A DNA stretch of 57,923 nt from Clostridiales bacterium (GTDB lineage Bacteria > Bacillota > Clostridia > Lachnospirales > Lachnospiraceae). Below, one piece after another: positions 49,497 through 57,896 of this stretch (the first letter of the stretch is position 1; the number at the start of each line of letters is the position of its first letter). Both the position numbers and the translations under genes were made by a program. Under the pieces are notes generated by a model. It saw only the letters and a list, made by a program, of their open reading frames with translations, did no database searches and was not told the DNA's origin. The DNA is taken from NCBI GenBank assembly GCA_021199255.1, contig JAJQIK010000086.1:1-57923 (forward strand). The letters are read 5' to 3'.

Positions 49497-51035
49497 TCAA
49501 TTATGGACAATCACCGAGCTCTCAATAATCCCCTGTTCCGCCGTATATTTCATAAAACAGGTATTCCTGTCGATAAACATCTGCTCCGCGTTAATGCAAA
49601 TATACACATTGCGGTAGAGATTGCCGTCGATTTTGATATAGGCGCCCTTACTCTGCTCCATAATCTCTTCCAGTGTTTCCCGGTCGCTGCCGATCTTATC
49701 CAACTGGGCAAAATACGCATCTTTCAGCCGGTTCCATTCTACCAGCTTCGCTTCCGTAGCGCTAGAGGTAGCGGAACCGCGCATACGCTTCTCGCGCAAG
49801 GCCTCTGTCATCGCCTCTACCAGCTCTGACAGCTTCTCCTTCGTCTCGATTTCCTTCTGCTTGACCTCCACCAGCTTATCAAATTGTTCCGCCTCATAGC
49901 CACAGTGCAGAATCGTCTTCAGCTCCACCTCATTGCCCGCGGTGATCACCTCGATGCCCTTAACCGCGTGGGCATAGCCGCCGATGATAGCGCCCTTCTT
50001 TCCGGTGGTAATCACCTTATCCTTGGCGGAAATCCGGGCGTTTAAGATGGTATTGGACTGCACCGTACCGCCCGCTTCCACAGTGGTATTCTCTATAAAA
50101 TCCGCAAATACATTGCCTCTGGCTGAAATCTTACCGCCGCCCTGTATCCCTCTGGATAAAATGACGTCGCCGCCCGCAAATAACTGGGCGCCGCCGGTGG
50201 TGCCATGAATCTCGATATTGCGCCCCGCGCGGATCATCACGCCGCTCTCCACATTGCCGTTGATAATCACATCGCCGAAGAACTCCACCTTACCAATAAT
50301 CATATCCACATCGCCGCTGATCTCATGGACATTCTGAATATCGATCTTACCGTCTTTTACCTCGATCTTACCGTCGCACTGGGCGTAATAAATGTCGTTC
50401 TCCCGGAGAATCCCTTTTCCCCGCATGGGCGGCAGATCTCTGGCCGGTTTCGCTTTCATCTCGCCGCCGGTGACCGTATAGCCGTCCTCACCGTTCACCG
50501 CATAGTGATAAATCGCTACCTTCTCGCCCTTCCGTACATTCTGGAGGGCGCTCATGTGGGAGTAGTCCACGGAGCCGTCCTGCCGAATCTTCGGCACGCC
50601 GTATTCCTCCGGTGTGAAAAGATACTCAAAATATCCGTCCGTGCCCTCCTTCACGTCCGCGCCCCGGGCTACCAGAATCTCTCTGTCATAGACCTTTTTC
50701 TTTACCATAGCCGACAGATTAGAGCTGTGGAAACCTTTGACCACGCCGCTGCGCTCCAAAAAGGTCTCCAGATCGCTTTTGACATAGATCTGCCCTCGGT
50801 CGGGGGGCGCAAGGTAAAGCCACGCCGACATCTGATCCTCCTCTACCCGCAGATAGGTTCCCCTGGCAAGAACCGTGCCCTTCGAATCCCACTGTTCCGC
50901 CGCAGAAGGCTCTGCCGCCGCGCCAGGCTGTCCTCTCTCCGCCCTGGGCGCGCCGGAATCCATCGCCTTAGCCATGGCGTTCTTTAATTTACTCATCTGC
51001 TCTGATGAAAAGCTCACTTCGCCCACGTGACTCAC
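49497..51035 (-). CDS. DUF342/FapA-family protein
   Basis: 512 aa. The central region is a series of short beta-helix-like turns (IIGKVEFFGDVIINGNVESGVMIRAG, ISARGNVFADFIENTTVEAGG), the FapA/DUF342 repeat. The N-terminal part is a FapA_N-like domain and the C-terminal part a coiled coil (VEVKQKEIETKEKLSELVEAMTEAL). Function is unsettled; related proteins appear in cell-surface and signalling contexts. Start GTG at 51035; a Met at residue 14 is an alternative. Confidence 0.85.
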   Translation of the reverse strand: MSHVGEVSFSSEQMSKLKNAMAKAMDSGAPRAERGQPGAAAEPSAAEQWDSKGTVLARGTYLRVEEDQMSAWLYLAPPDRGQIYVKSDLETFLERSGVVKGFHSSNLSAMVKKKVYDREILVARGADVKEGTDGYFEYLFTPEEYGVPKIRQDGSVDYSHMSALQNVRKGEKVAIYHYAVNGEDGYTVTGGEMKAKPARDLPPMRGKGILRENDIYYAQCDGKIEVKDGKIDIQNVHEISGDVDMIIGKVEFFGDVIINGNVESGVMIRAGRNIEIHGTTGGAQLFAGGDVILSRGIQGGGKISARGNVFADFIENTTVEAGGTVQSNTILNARISAKDKVITTGKKGAIIGGYAHAVKGIEVITAGNEVELKTILHCGYEAEQFDKLVEVKQKEIETKEKLSELVEAMTEALREKRMRGSATSSATEAKLVEWNRLKDAYFAQLDKIGSDRETLEEIMEQSKGAYIKIDGNLYRNVYICINAEQMFIDRNTCFMKYTAEQGIIESSVIVHN

Positions 51036-51144
51036 CCCGTTTCCCTTATGACATATGCGCGCCCGCCGGATACCCTTCTCCGCGATCCGGCAGCCGACTG
51101 TTATTACTTATAACTTTACACTAAAAGCTAAGGTTTTTCCAGTC

Positions 51145-53853
51145 CTATTTACAGACGCCGGACAGGGAACGCAGCCGTTCCTCTACCTGCTCCTTCATCT
51201 GCGTATATTTCTCCAGCTTAGCCCGTTCCTCCGCTACCTTCGCTTCCGGCGCCTTAGACATAAAACGCTCGTTGGAAAGCATACCGTTGACGCGGGCGAG
51301 CTCTCCCTCCAGACGCTTCTGTTCCCTGGTCAGACGTTCCATCTCCTGCTGGATATCCACCAGCTCCGCAAAAGGGATATAGAGCGTAGCGTTGGGAATC
51401 ACTACGGATACCGCGTCCTCAGCGACGCCCTCCCTGTCCGCCTGCACCCTGACGGAAGAAGCGCCTGCCAGAGAGGCAAAGAACAGACTGCCGTTGGCGA
51501 AAACCTTCCTGACCTCTTCCTGATCGCTGACAACGAACACCTTCGCCCTTCTGGAAGGAGCCACATTCATCTGGGTGCGGACATTACGGACGCCGCGCAC
51601 CGCCTCCTTGATAAGCCCAATCGCCATCTCCTCCTCCGGGAATGCCCTGTCCTGTGTAAATTCAGGCCATCGGGAGATCATAATAGACTCCTCCTCCGAC
51701 TGAATCGTACAGAAAATTTCTTCCGTAATAAAGGGCATATAGGGATGCAGCAGCCTTAACGCGTCTATCAATACATTTTTCAACGTCCAGAGCGCCGCGT
51801 TCCTGCTTGCCTCATCCGTCTCGTCCTTCTTGTAAAGACGGGGTTTCACCATCTCGATATACCAGTCGCAAAATTCATCCCAGATAAAATCATATACCTT
51901 CGAAACTGCAATACCCAGCTCAAAATGATCCATGTTATCCGTCACTTCCCGCACCAGAGTATTCAGCTTAGAAAGAATCCACCGATCCGCCGGCTCCAGA
52001 TCCGCCTTTATCGTATCATATGCAGTCTCCCAGCCGCGGGAACCTGTCTTTTCCTCCGCCTGCGCCATGTTCATCATAATAAAGCGGGAGGCGTTCCATA
52101 CCTTATTGGCAAAATTACGGCTCGCCTCTACTCTTTCATAGTAAAAACGCATATCGTTGCCCGGCGCGTTTCCAGTGATCAGCGTCAGGCGGAGGGCGTC
52201 CGCGCCGTACTGGTCGATGATTTCAAGCGGATCGATGCCGTTGCCCAGAGACTTACTCATTTTGCGCCCCTGGGAATCTCTTACCAGACCGTGGAACAGC
52301 ACGGTTTTAAAAGGCTTCTCCCCCATCTGCTCATAGCCGGAAAAGATCATGCGGATAACCCAGAAGAAAATAATATCATATCCGGTAACCAGCACGTCGG
52401 TGGGATAAAAATACGCCAGATCCTCCGTCTTGTCCGGCCAGCCCAGAGTGGAAAACGGCCAGAGGGCGGAAGAAAACCAGGTATCCAAGGTATCCGGGTC
52501 CTGGGTAAAATGCGTCCCGCCGCATTTCGGGCAGACTGTCGGCGCTTCCTTCGCAACTACCACCTCTGAGCACCCGTCGCAGTAATACGCGGGAATCCGG
52601 TGTCCCCACCACAATTGGCGGCTGATACACCAGTCGCGGATATTGTCCGTCCAGTTGAAATAGGTCTTCTCCATGCGCTCCGGGATCAGCTTGATCTCTC
52701 CCGTCTTAACCGCTTCTACGGCGGGCTTAATCAGTTCATCCATCTTCACGAACCACTGCTTCTTAATAAGAGGCTCGATGGTGGTTTTACAACGGTCGTG
52801 GGTGCCTACGTTATGGGAATAATCCTCGATTCGCACCAACAGCCCTTCCCGCTCCAGTTGGGCGACAATCTGCTTTCTCGCCTCGTAACGGTCTAAGCCC
52901 TCGTACTTACCGCCGTTTGCATTGATCGTCGCATCGTCGTTCATGATATTGATTTCCGGGAGATTGTGCCGCTTGCCGACTTCAAAGTCATTGGGGTCAT
53001 GCGCCGGCGTAATCTTAACCACGCCCGTACCAAATTCCATATCCACATACTCGTCTTCCACGATCGGAATGGGCTTATTTACAATAGGAAGCCACACCTG
53101 TCTTCCCTTTAAGCCGGTATACCTTTCATCCCTGGGGTTTACCGCCACCGCGGTATCGCCTAACATCGTCTCAGGACGGGTGGTCGCAAACTCCAAAAAC
53201 TCCGTCTTACTGGGCTTTCCCTCCGCATCTACCAGCGGATATTTAATATGCCAGAAATGCCCTGCCTGCTCCTGATATTCTACCTCCGCGTCGGAAATAG
53301 AAGTGTTGCAGACCGGACACCAGTTAATAATCCTGCTGCCCTTGTAGATCCAGCCCTTTTCATGCATCTTACAGAACACCTCTGTAACCGCTTTATTACA
53401 GCCCTCGTCCATGGTAAACCGTTCTCTGTCCCAATCGCAGGAGGAGCCCAGCTTTTTCAGTTGGCTGATAATGCGTCCGCCATATTCCTTCTTCCACTCC
53501 CAGGCGCGCTCCAAAAAGCCTTCCCGTCCCAGCTCTTCCTTGCTGACGCCCTCCTCCTTCAATTTCTCGATAATCTTAACCTCCGTAGCAATGGAGGCAT
53601 GATCCGTGCCCGGCTGCCAGAGGGCATTGTATCCCTGCATCCTTTTATAACGGATCAGAATATCCTGCATGGTATTATCCAGCGCGTGCCCCATATGAAG
53701 CTGCCCTGTAATATTCGGCGGCGGAATCACAATGGTAAAAGGTTTCTTCGTCCGATCCACCTCCGCGTGGAAATATTTCCTGTCCAGCCACTTCTGGTAC
53801 AGTCTGTCCTCTATGCCCTTGGGGTCATAGGTCTTTGCCAATTCTTTGCTCAT
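51145..53853 (-). CDS. valS: valyl-tRNA synthetase
   Basis: 902 aa. HIGH motif as PPPNITGQLHMGHALDN, KMSKS motif intact (GRKMSKSLGNGIDP), GTDHASIATEVKI of ValRS, a CP1 editing domain with TTRPETMLGDTAVAV, zinc-binding CPVCN and CDGCS...CPKCG pairs, and a C-terminal coiled-coil arm. ATG at 53853 with GGAGGAT upstream. Controlled by the T-box leader just upstream. Confidence 0.97.
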   Translation of the reverse strand: MSKELAKTYDPKGIEDRLYQKWLDRKYFHAEVDRTKKPFTIVIPPPNITGQLHMGHALDNTMQDILIRYKRMQGYNALWQPGTDHASIATEVKIIEKLKEEGVSKEELGREGFLERAWEWKKEYGGRIISQLKKLGSSCDWDRERFTMDEGCNKAVTEVFCKMHEKGWIYKGSRIINWCPVCNTSISDAEVEYQEQAGHFWHIKYPLVDAEGKPSKTEFLEFATTRPETMLGDTAVAVNPRDERYTGLKGRQVWLPIVNKPIPIVEDEYVDMEFGTGVVKITPAHDPNDFEVGKRHNLPEINIMNDDATINANGGKYEGLDRYEARKQIVAQLEREGLLVRIEDYSHNVGTHDRCKTTIEPLIKKQWFVKMDELIKPAVEAVKTGEIKLIPERMEKTYFNWTDNIRDWCISRQLWWGHRIPAYYCDGCSEVVVAKEAPTVCPKCGGTHFTQDPDTLDTWFSSALWPFSTLGWPDKTEDLAYFYPTDVLVTGYDIIFFWVIRMIFSGYEQMGEKPFKTVLFHGLVRDSQGRKMSKSLGNGIDPLEIIDQYGADALRLTLITGNAPGNDMRFYYERVEASRNFANKVWNASRFIMMNMAQAEEKTGSRGWETAYDTIKADLEPADRWILSKLNTLVREVTDNMDHFELGIAVSKVYDFIWDEFCDWYIEMVKPRLYKKDETDEASRNAALWTLKNVLIDALRLLHPYMPFITEEIFCTIQSEEESIMISRWPEFTQDRAFPEEEMAIGLIKEAVRGVRNVRTQMNVAPSRRAKVFVVSDQEEVRKVFANGSLFFASLAGASSVRVQADREGVAEDAVSVVIPNATLYIPFAELVDIQQEMERLTREQKRLEGELARVNGMLSNERFMSKAPEAKVAEERAKLEKYTQMKEQVEERLRSLSGVCK

Positions 53854-53914
53854 ATCCATCCTCCATTCTTTCTCTGCCCGCGAAGCGCTTTGCTCCGTCA
53901 GGCAAACGACAAAA

Positions 53915-54305
53915 CGCCCTCTGCCGACACTGTCAGCAAAGGGCGCATCATACGCGGTACCACCTTCATTTATTACTCTCAGATTCCTGCCAGAATCCTA
54001 TCCGCTAACGGGGATAAGGCGTGGCTGCTTACTTCAGATGTGCCCTTCCCTGTCCTTACGTCAGGCAATCCTTCCTTTCGGCATCCCGGTTCCAAAGCTA
54101 CCTTCCATCATTCCTCTCCGAAGCAGCTTTCCAGCTTACGGCTGCTCTCTCTGGCGGCGGTCATCATGTACTCCTCTTTGTCATTACCTTTTGCATGGAG
54201 CCGAATCTCTTCCGCTCCCAATCTCACATGGTTTCATATCGGCAACTGCGAAGCCTGTTCATACGCCTATGGTTGCACGGCCGGGAACTTGTTCGCGATT
54301 ACCTA
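53915..54305 (-). promoter_or_regulatory. T-box leader of valS
   Basis: On the minus strand the antiterminator T-box GGTGGTACCGCG (53964-53953) is followed by an intrinsic terminator of up to 15 bp (53915-53945) and TTTT. Upstream lie a stem I with the GGAGTAC and AGAGAGCAGCCG elements. A GTA (54101-54099) in AAGGTAGC is in the right place to be the valine specifier codon. Uncharged tRNA-Val should bind and allow read-through into valS. Confidence 0.88.
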
Positions 54306-54310
54306 TTAAA

Positions 54311-54339
54311 ACTATAGTGAATTGAGATTTTTTTGTCAA
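54311..54339 (-). promoter_or_regulatory. sigma-A promoter of the valS T-box transcript
   Basis: TTGACA (54339-54334) and TATAGT (54316-54311) on the minus strand, 17-bp spacer, immediately upstream of the T-box stem I. Confidence 0.8.
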
Positions 54340-54396
54340 GGGCAGACTGGAAAATTTTCACCGTTCCCCGGACACGTCAGGATACGCGCAGGAAAT

Positions 54397-56043
54397 TCAC
54401 ACCTCTAAATGCTGCAGATGCCGCGATAATTTTTCATTTTCCGAATAATCCACCGGGCAGTCGATAATACAGGGAACCTTCTGGGAAAAAGCCTCCCGCA
54501 GCGTGGGAACCAGATCGGCGGCTCTTTCGATGCGATACCCCTTCCCGCCAAAGCTCTCGGCGAACTTCACGTAATCGATGGAGCCAAAATCCACGCAGCT
54601 ATATTTGCCGTATTGATCCAACTGCTTCCATTTAATCAATCCATAGCAGGAGTCGTTAAAGATCAGGGTCACAAAGGGCGTACCGATGCGCACCGCCGTC
54701 TCTAACTCCTGACAATTCATCATAAAGCCGCCGTCTCCGCTGACCGCCAGAACCTTTTTGTCCGGGTTCAGCAGTTTCGCCGCGACAGCCCCCGGCACGG
54801 CGATTCCCATGGTGGCAAAGCCGTTGGAAATAATACAGGTATTGGGCCTGTAGCAGTGATACTGTCTGGCAATCCACATCTTATGAGCCCCCACGTCCGA
54901 GATCACAATATCATCCTTCTCCATCACCTTACGGATATCGCTTAAAATCCGCTGGGGCTTCATGGGGAAACTCTCATCTGCATCATGGGCGCTGAACTCT
55001 TCCACCATTTTTTCCTTGATCTTCACGTCATAAGAGGGTCTGACCTTCTGTTTCACGAAAGACTGTATCCACGACACGGAATTGGAAATATCTCCCACCA
55101 CCTCGACCTGAGGCTGATAGAGCTTGTTGATGTTAGCGGCGCTGGTATCAATATGAATAATCTTTCTGTCCGGATCCTGATTCCATTTGCCCGGCGCATA
55201 TTCCACCAGATCATACCCGATGGCAATAATCAGATCCGCCTCGTCCATTAACAGATTCGGATAATCCCTCTGGGGAATCCCGATCGTCCACATACAATAC
55301 GGATTGTCATAGGGCACTACGCCCTTGGACATCATGGTATTTACCGCCGGAATCTTTAATTCCGTTACAAATTTGGTAATCGCCTCGGAAGCATTGGCGC
55401 GCACCGCGGAGCTGCCGATAAAAACCACAGGGGATACCGCCTCTGAAATCAGCCTCGCCGCTTCCTTTACCGAATATAAATCTGCGTACTCTGTGGGCAC
55501 AAGCTTTTTCTGCAAAGGACGCTCCCTTTCTCCTACGGGCATCTTGGAAACATTGACCGGCAAATCGATATGGCAGGCGCCCGGCTTCTCGCTCTCCGCA
55601 TGTTTAAACGCAATCCTCACGATTTCATTCACAGTATCGGGGCTGACGATCTGTTTGCTTTTCTTGGTAATAGGCTCAAACATCTTGACCAGATCCAGAT
55701 ATTGATGGGAAGTCAGATGCATCCGCTCCGTCCCCACCTGCCCGGTAATGGCAATCAGCGGCGCTCCGTCCTGATCCGCGTCCGCGACTCCGGTTACCAG
55801 ATTCGTAGCGCCGGGGTCCAGGGTCGCCAGACAGATGCCCGCCCGTCCTGTTAATCTTCCGTACACATCCGCCATAAAAGCGGCTCCCTGCTCATGGCGT
55901 ACGGTAATAAATTCAATGTCAGAATCCTCCAACGCACTGATAATTTCCAGATTCTCCTCGCCCGGAATACCGAAGATATATTTCACTCCTTCTTCTTCCA
56001 GACATTTCACAAGTAACTGTGCCGTATTCATTTGCTGTTTCAT
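54397..56043 (-). CDS. alsS: acetolactate synthase, catabolic (AlsS) type
   Basis: 548 aa ThDP enzyme. FGIPGEENLEIISALED with the ThDP-activating Glu in the EENLE region, RHEQGAAFMADVYGR, the binding core GDGGFMMNCQELETAVRI...NDSCYGLIKWKQ, and no fused regulatory domain. It condenses two pyruvates; no ilvN subunit or alsD is adjacent. The ATG at 56043 has GGAGG 5 nt upstream. The short leader contains an intrinsic terminator. Confidence 0.9.
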   Translation of the reverse strand: MKQQMNTAQLLVKCLEEEGVKYIFGIPGEENLEIISALEDSDIEFITVRHEQGAAFMADVYGRLTGRAGICLATLDPGATNLVTGVADADQDGAPLIAITGQVGTERMHLTSHQYLDLVKMFEPITKKSKQIVSPDTVNEIVRIAFKHAESEKPGACHIDLPVNVSKMPVGERERPLQKKLVPTEYADLYSVKEAARLISEAVSPVVFIGSSAVRANASEAITKFVTELKIPAVNTMMSKGVVPYDNPYCMWTIGIPQRDYPNLLMDEADLIIAIGYDLVEYAPGKWNQDPDRKIIHIDTSAANINKLYQPQVEVVGDISNSVSWIQSFVKQKVRPSYDVKIKEKMVEEFSAHDADESFPMKPQRILSDIRKVMEKDDIVISDVGAHKMWIARQYHCYRPNTCIISNGFATMGIAVPGAVAAKLLNPDKKVLAVSGDGGFMMNCQELETAVRIGTPFVTLIFNDSCYGLIKWKQLDQYGKYSCVDFGSIDYVKFAESFGGKGYRIERAADLVPTLREAFSQKVPCIIDCPVDYSENEKLSRHLQHLEV

Positions 56044-56117
56044 GATTTCCTCCGAAGTTCCCTTTCCCTGCGCGCCGCCATACCGCTCCGGCGGTACGCA
56101 GGCCGCCCTCAAAATAG

Positions 56118-56151
56118 AAAAAAGCGCCTGCCCAAATGGTCAAGCGCCTTT
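56118..56151 (-). terminator. promoter-proximal terminator/attenuator before alsS
   Basis: On the minus strand AAAGGCGCTTG (56151-56141) pairs with CAGGCGCTTTT (56130-56120) through 11 positions, two of them wobble, around a 10-nt loop. A T6 run ends the element. It begins about 11 nt after the expected start of transcription and ends about 75 nt before the alsS ATG, so transcription of alsS must read through it. Confidence 0.7.
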
Positions 56152-56168
56152 GCTTTCAACAGTTTATG

Positions 56169-56197
56169 ATTATAGGCATATCGGTTTTGTTTGTCAA
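56169..56197 (-). promoter_or_regulatory. consensus sigma-A promoter of alsS
   Basis: TTGACA (56197-56192) and TATAAT (56174-56169) on the minus strand, both exact consensus, with a 17-bp spacer. Confidence 0.85.
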
Positions 56198-56232
56198 GTG
56201 ATATTTGGGCGGTGGCCGGAATTTAATTTCCA

Positions 56233-56246
56233 TTCATAATAATGAA
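56233..56246. promoter_or_regulatory. short palindrome between alsS and the Fur-family gene
   Basis: TTCAT-AATA-ATGAA, an AT-rich inverted repeat of the Fur/PerR box type, about 20 nt upstream of the -35 of the Fur-family gene. Possibly a second operator. Confidence 0.4.
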
Positions 56247-56265
56247 AACAATTCTCATATATCTG

Positions 56266-56302
56266 TTGACAGGTTTTGGAATTAGAATTATAATAATTCT
56301 AA
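56266..56302 (+). promoter_or_regulatory. consensus promoter with overlapping palindromic operator of the Fur-family gene
   Basis: TTGACA (56266-56271), 17 bp, TATAAT (56289-56294). The -10 is covered by a perfect 9-bp inverted repeat, TTAGAATTA (56282-56290) and TAATTCTAA (56294-56302), with a TAA centre. The form is close to PerR/Fur boxes, so autoregulation by the gene product is likely. Confidence 0.8.
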
Positions 56303-56320
56303 ATTAGAGGTGATTACAAA

Positions 56321-56695
56321 ATGTCAGACACAAAAAAACAAATATTACATCTTATTTTACACTCAGACACCCACCCCACAGCGGATGATATTTATGATCA
56401 GCTAAAGGCAATGGGGCAACGAGTTACTTTGGCTACCGTATATAACAATCTTCACGCGCTTTGTGAAGAAAATAAAATTCGGCGGATCGTCTTTGACACC
56501 AGGGCTGACCATTATGACCGACCTCTGCGTCATGACCACCTGATCTGTAGATGCTGCGGACGCATCAGCGATATATCCGTACAGGACATGACTTCCATGC
56601 TGGAAGAACGCTGCGGCATCCAATTGGATTATTATGACCTGAAATTATTCTATCGCTGTGATGACTGCAAACAAAAGGATAAACAGGAACACTGA
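56321..56695 (+). CDS. Fur/PerR-family metal-dependent repressor
   Basis: 124 aa. The N-terminal winged helix contains HPTADDIYDQL and VTLATVYNNLHALCEENKI. The C-terminal half has the metal-site HDHLICRCCGRI and a final CDDC, the CxxC pairs forming the structural zinc site. FDTRADHYDRPLRHDHLIC fits PerR-type proteins (regulatory His/Asp). AGAGGTG precedes the ATG. A peroxide or metal signal cannot be told apart without modelling. Confidence 0.9.
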   Translation: MSDTKKQILHLILHSDTHPTADDIYDQLKAMGQRVTLATVYNNLHALCEENKIRRIVFDTRADHYDRPLRHDHLICRCCGRISDISVQDMTSMLEERCGIQLDYYDLKLFYRCDDCKQKDKQEH

Positions 56696-56727
56696 TTGCC
56701 ATATATCAAGCCTTGGCCCCCGCTATT

Positions 56728-56754
56728 GGTAACCGCCGGACTACCCCGGTTACC
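56728..56754 (+). other. GC-rich hairpin in the leader of the QueD-like gene
   Basis: GGTAACCG pairs with CGGTTACC over 8 bp with an 11-nt loop, followed by repeated TGCA-type words (TGCACAGGTGCA, GGGTGCA) in the 130-nt gap before the QueD-like gene. No T-run follows. It could be an RNA leader; no known riboswitch class was recognised. Confidence 0.4.
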
Positions 56755-56824
56755 GCCATGCACAGGTGCACATACGGGTGCAGTTTAATATCCCGTAAAT
56801 ATAAAAAACGGAGGACACACGACT

Positions 56825-57394
56825 ATGAGAAGTATGACTACCTTTGACCTGCAATACGCGCACAGATTTTATGGCTTTTATGGAGAAGCACAGTATTTGC
56901 ATGGGCACACGGGCGTATTAACCATCGAAGTGGAGGACAGCGTGCTGCTGACCCCCAGCGTTAACATGGTTTTTCCCTGTAATGAAATCCAGAAAACAGC
57001 ATGGAACATTTTACAAAACTTTGACCATGCGCTGATTTTACGCGAGGACGACCCTCTGCTTCCCGCTATTCTGGATGTCTATGAGAAACAGGGGATTCGC
57101 GACGGAGCGCCCTCCAATACCATGAAAGGGCCTGCTTTTAAAACAGAACTAGCCACCGCATACCCTGAGTGCCGTCTGGTTGTTACCAAGGAAACGCTCA
57201 CCGTAGAAGGTATGATCAAAATTGTCTATGATCTGCTCAAGGATAAGCTGAACATTGCCAAGATCACCTTTACCAGCGGCGTCAACGCGGCATCACAGGA
57301 ATATTCCATCAAGCATAATGTCGATCGATGCCCGTTGTGCGGCGTCGCCTTAGACGAAAATGGCACCTGCCCTAAATGCGGCTACCAAAAGTAA
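56825..57394 (+). CDS. QueD/6-pyruvoyl-tetrahydropterin synthase-like protein with C-terminal zinc ribbon
   Basis: 189 aa. LQYAHRFYGF and YLHGHTGVLTIEVED give the zinc-binding His cluster of the QueD/PTPS T-fold, VFPCNEIQKTAWNILQNFDHALIL follows, and a late VTKETLTVEGMIKIV includes a catalytic-site Glu. A zinc ribbon is added at the end (CPLCGVALDENGTCPKCG), not part of standard QueD (about 120-140 aa). No queC, queE or queF is adjacent. It probably shares a transcript with the Fur-family gene. Substrate uncertain. Confidence 0.8.
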   Translation: MRSMTTFDLQYAHRFYGFYGEAQYLHGHTGVLTIEVEDSVLLTPSVNMVFPCNEIQKTAWNILQNFDHALILREDDPLLPAILDVYEKQGIRDGAPSNTMKGPAFKTELATAYPECRLVVTKETLTVEGMIKIVYDLLKDKLNIAKITFTSGVNAASQEYSIKHNVDRCPLCGVALDENGTCPKCGYQK

Positions 57395-57436
57395 CGCATT
57401 CTCAGGACATACACTGCTTAATACACCTGATAAGTC

Positions 57437-57472
57437 AAAAATCCCCCTCACAGTGATGCGAGGGGGATTTTT
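57437..57472. terminator. strong bidirectional intrinsic terminator
   Basis: A perfect 13-bp stem, AAAAATCCCCCTC (57437-57449) with GAGGGGGATTTTT (57460-57472), and a 10-nt loop. It ends the fur-queD unit on the plus strand and can also act on the minus strand. Confidence 0.9.
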
Positions 57473-57479
57473 CAAGCTA

Positions 57480-57516
57480 TAGACAAAATCAGCGATTTCG
57501 TCGCTGGCTTTGTCTA
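57480..57516. repeat. 37-nt palindrome
   Basis: TAGACAAA-at-CAGCGA-tttcg-TCGCTG-gc-TTTGTCTA, nearly perfect, directly downstream of the AlbA-type relic stop. It is the shape of a REP-like or mobile-element end. Copy number elsewhere is unknown. Confidence 0.45.
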
Positions 57517-57524
57517 CAGTCTGA

Positions 57525-57874
57525 TTATTTTCTTACATATCTTTGTTTCTTGCTTTGGGGTTTATCGGATATTGTCATTTCAAGTAAAGGTTTTACTGAC
57601 TTTTCCACGACATAGTACCTTGAAAAGCCCATGAACTCTGGCGCTGGCAGTCCGGCTGCTTTCATCCCGCTTACGATTGTTGGTATTTCGGAATAACGAT
57701 TTTCAGAAACATACAAATTGTAATGGACGCCCCTTCTGTGTGGATGCCGTCTTCATCAATCACTGTTTTTACTCTATCTTCAAATATCTGTACAGAGCAA
57801 AATGCTTGCATTTCCTGATCCTTATTATAAAAATTTGTCGCATTTTTTTGCTTCTGCCCATTGACTTCCCCCAT
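57525..57874 (-). pseudogene. remnant of an AlbA_2/HATPase-type ATP-binding protein
   Basis: Two overlapping minus-strand frames carry related pieces. The upstream one (57874-57671) reads AFCSVQIFEDRVKTVIDEDG, the start of the C-terminal ATPase-like region. The downstream one (57716-57525) reads SENRYSEIPTIVSGMKAAGLPAPEF, the typical end of putative transcriptional regulators with an AlbA_2 (Schlafen-like) domain. The intact protein is usually 400-500 aa, so this is a shortened, frameshifted leftover. Confidence 0.45.
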
Positions 57875-57896
57875 ACGCCTATGCTACACTCTCCTC

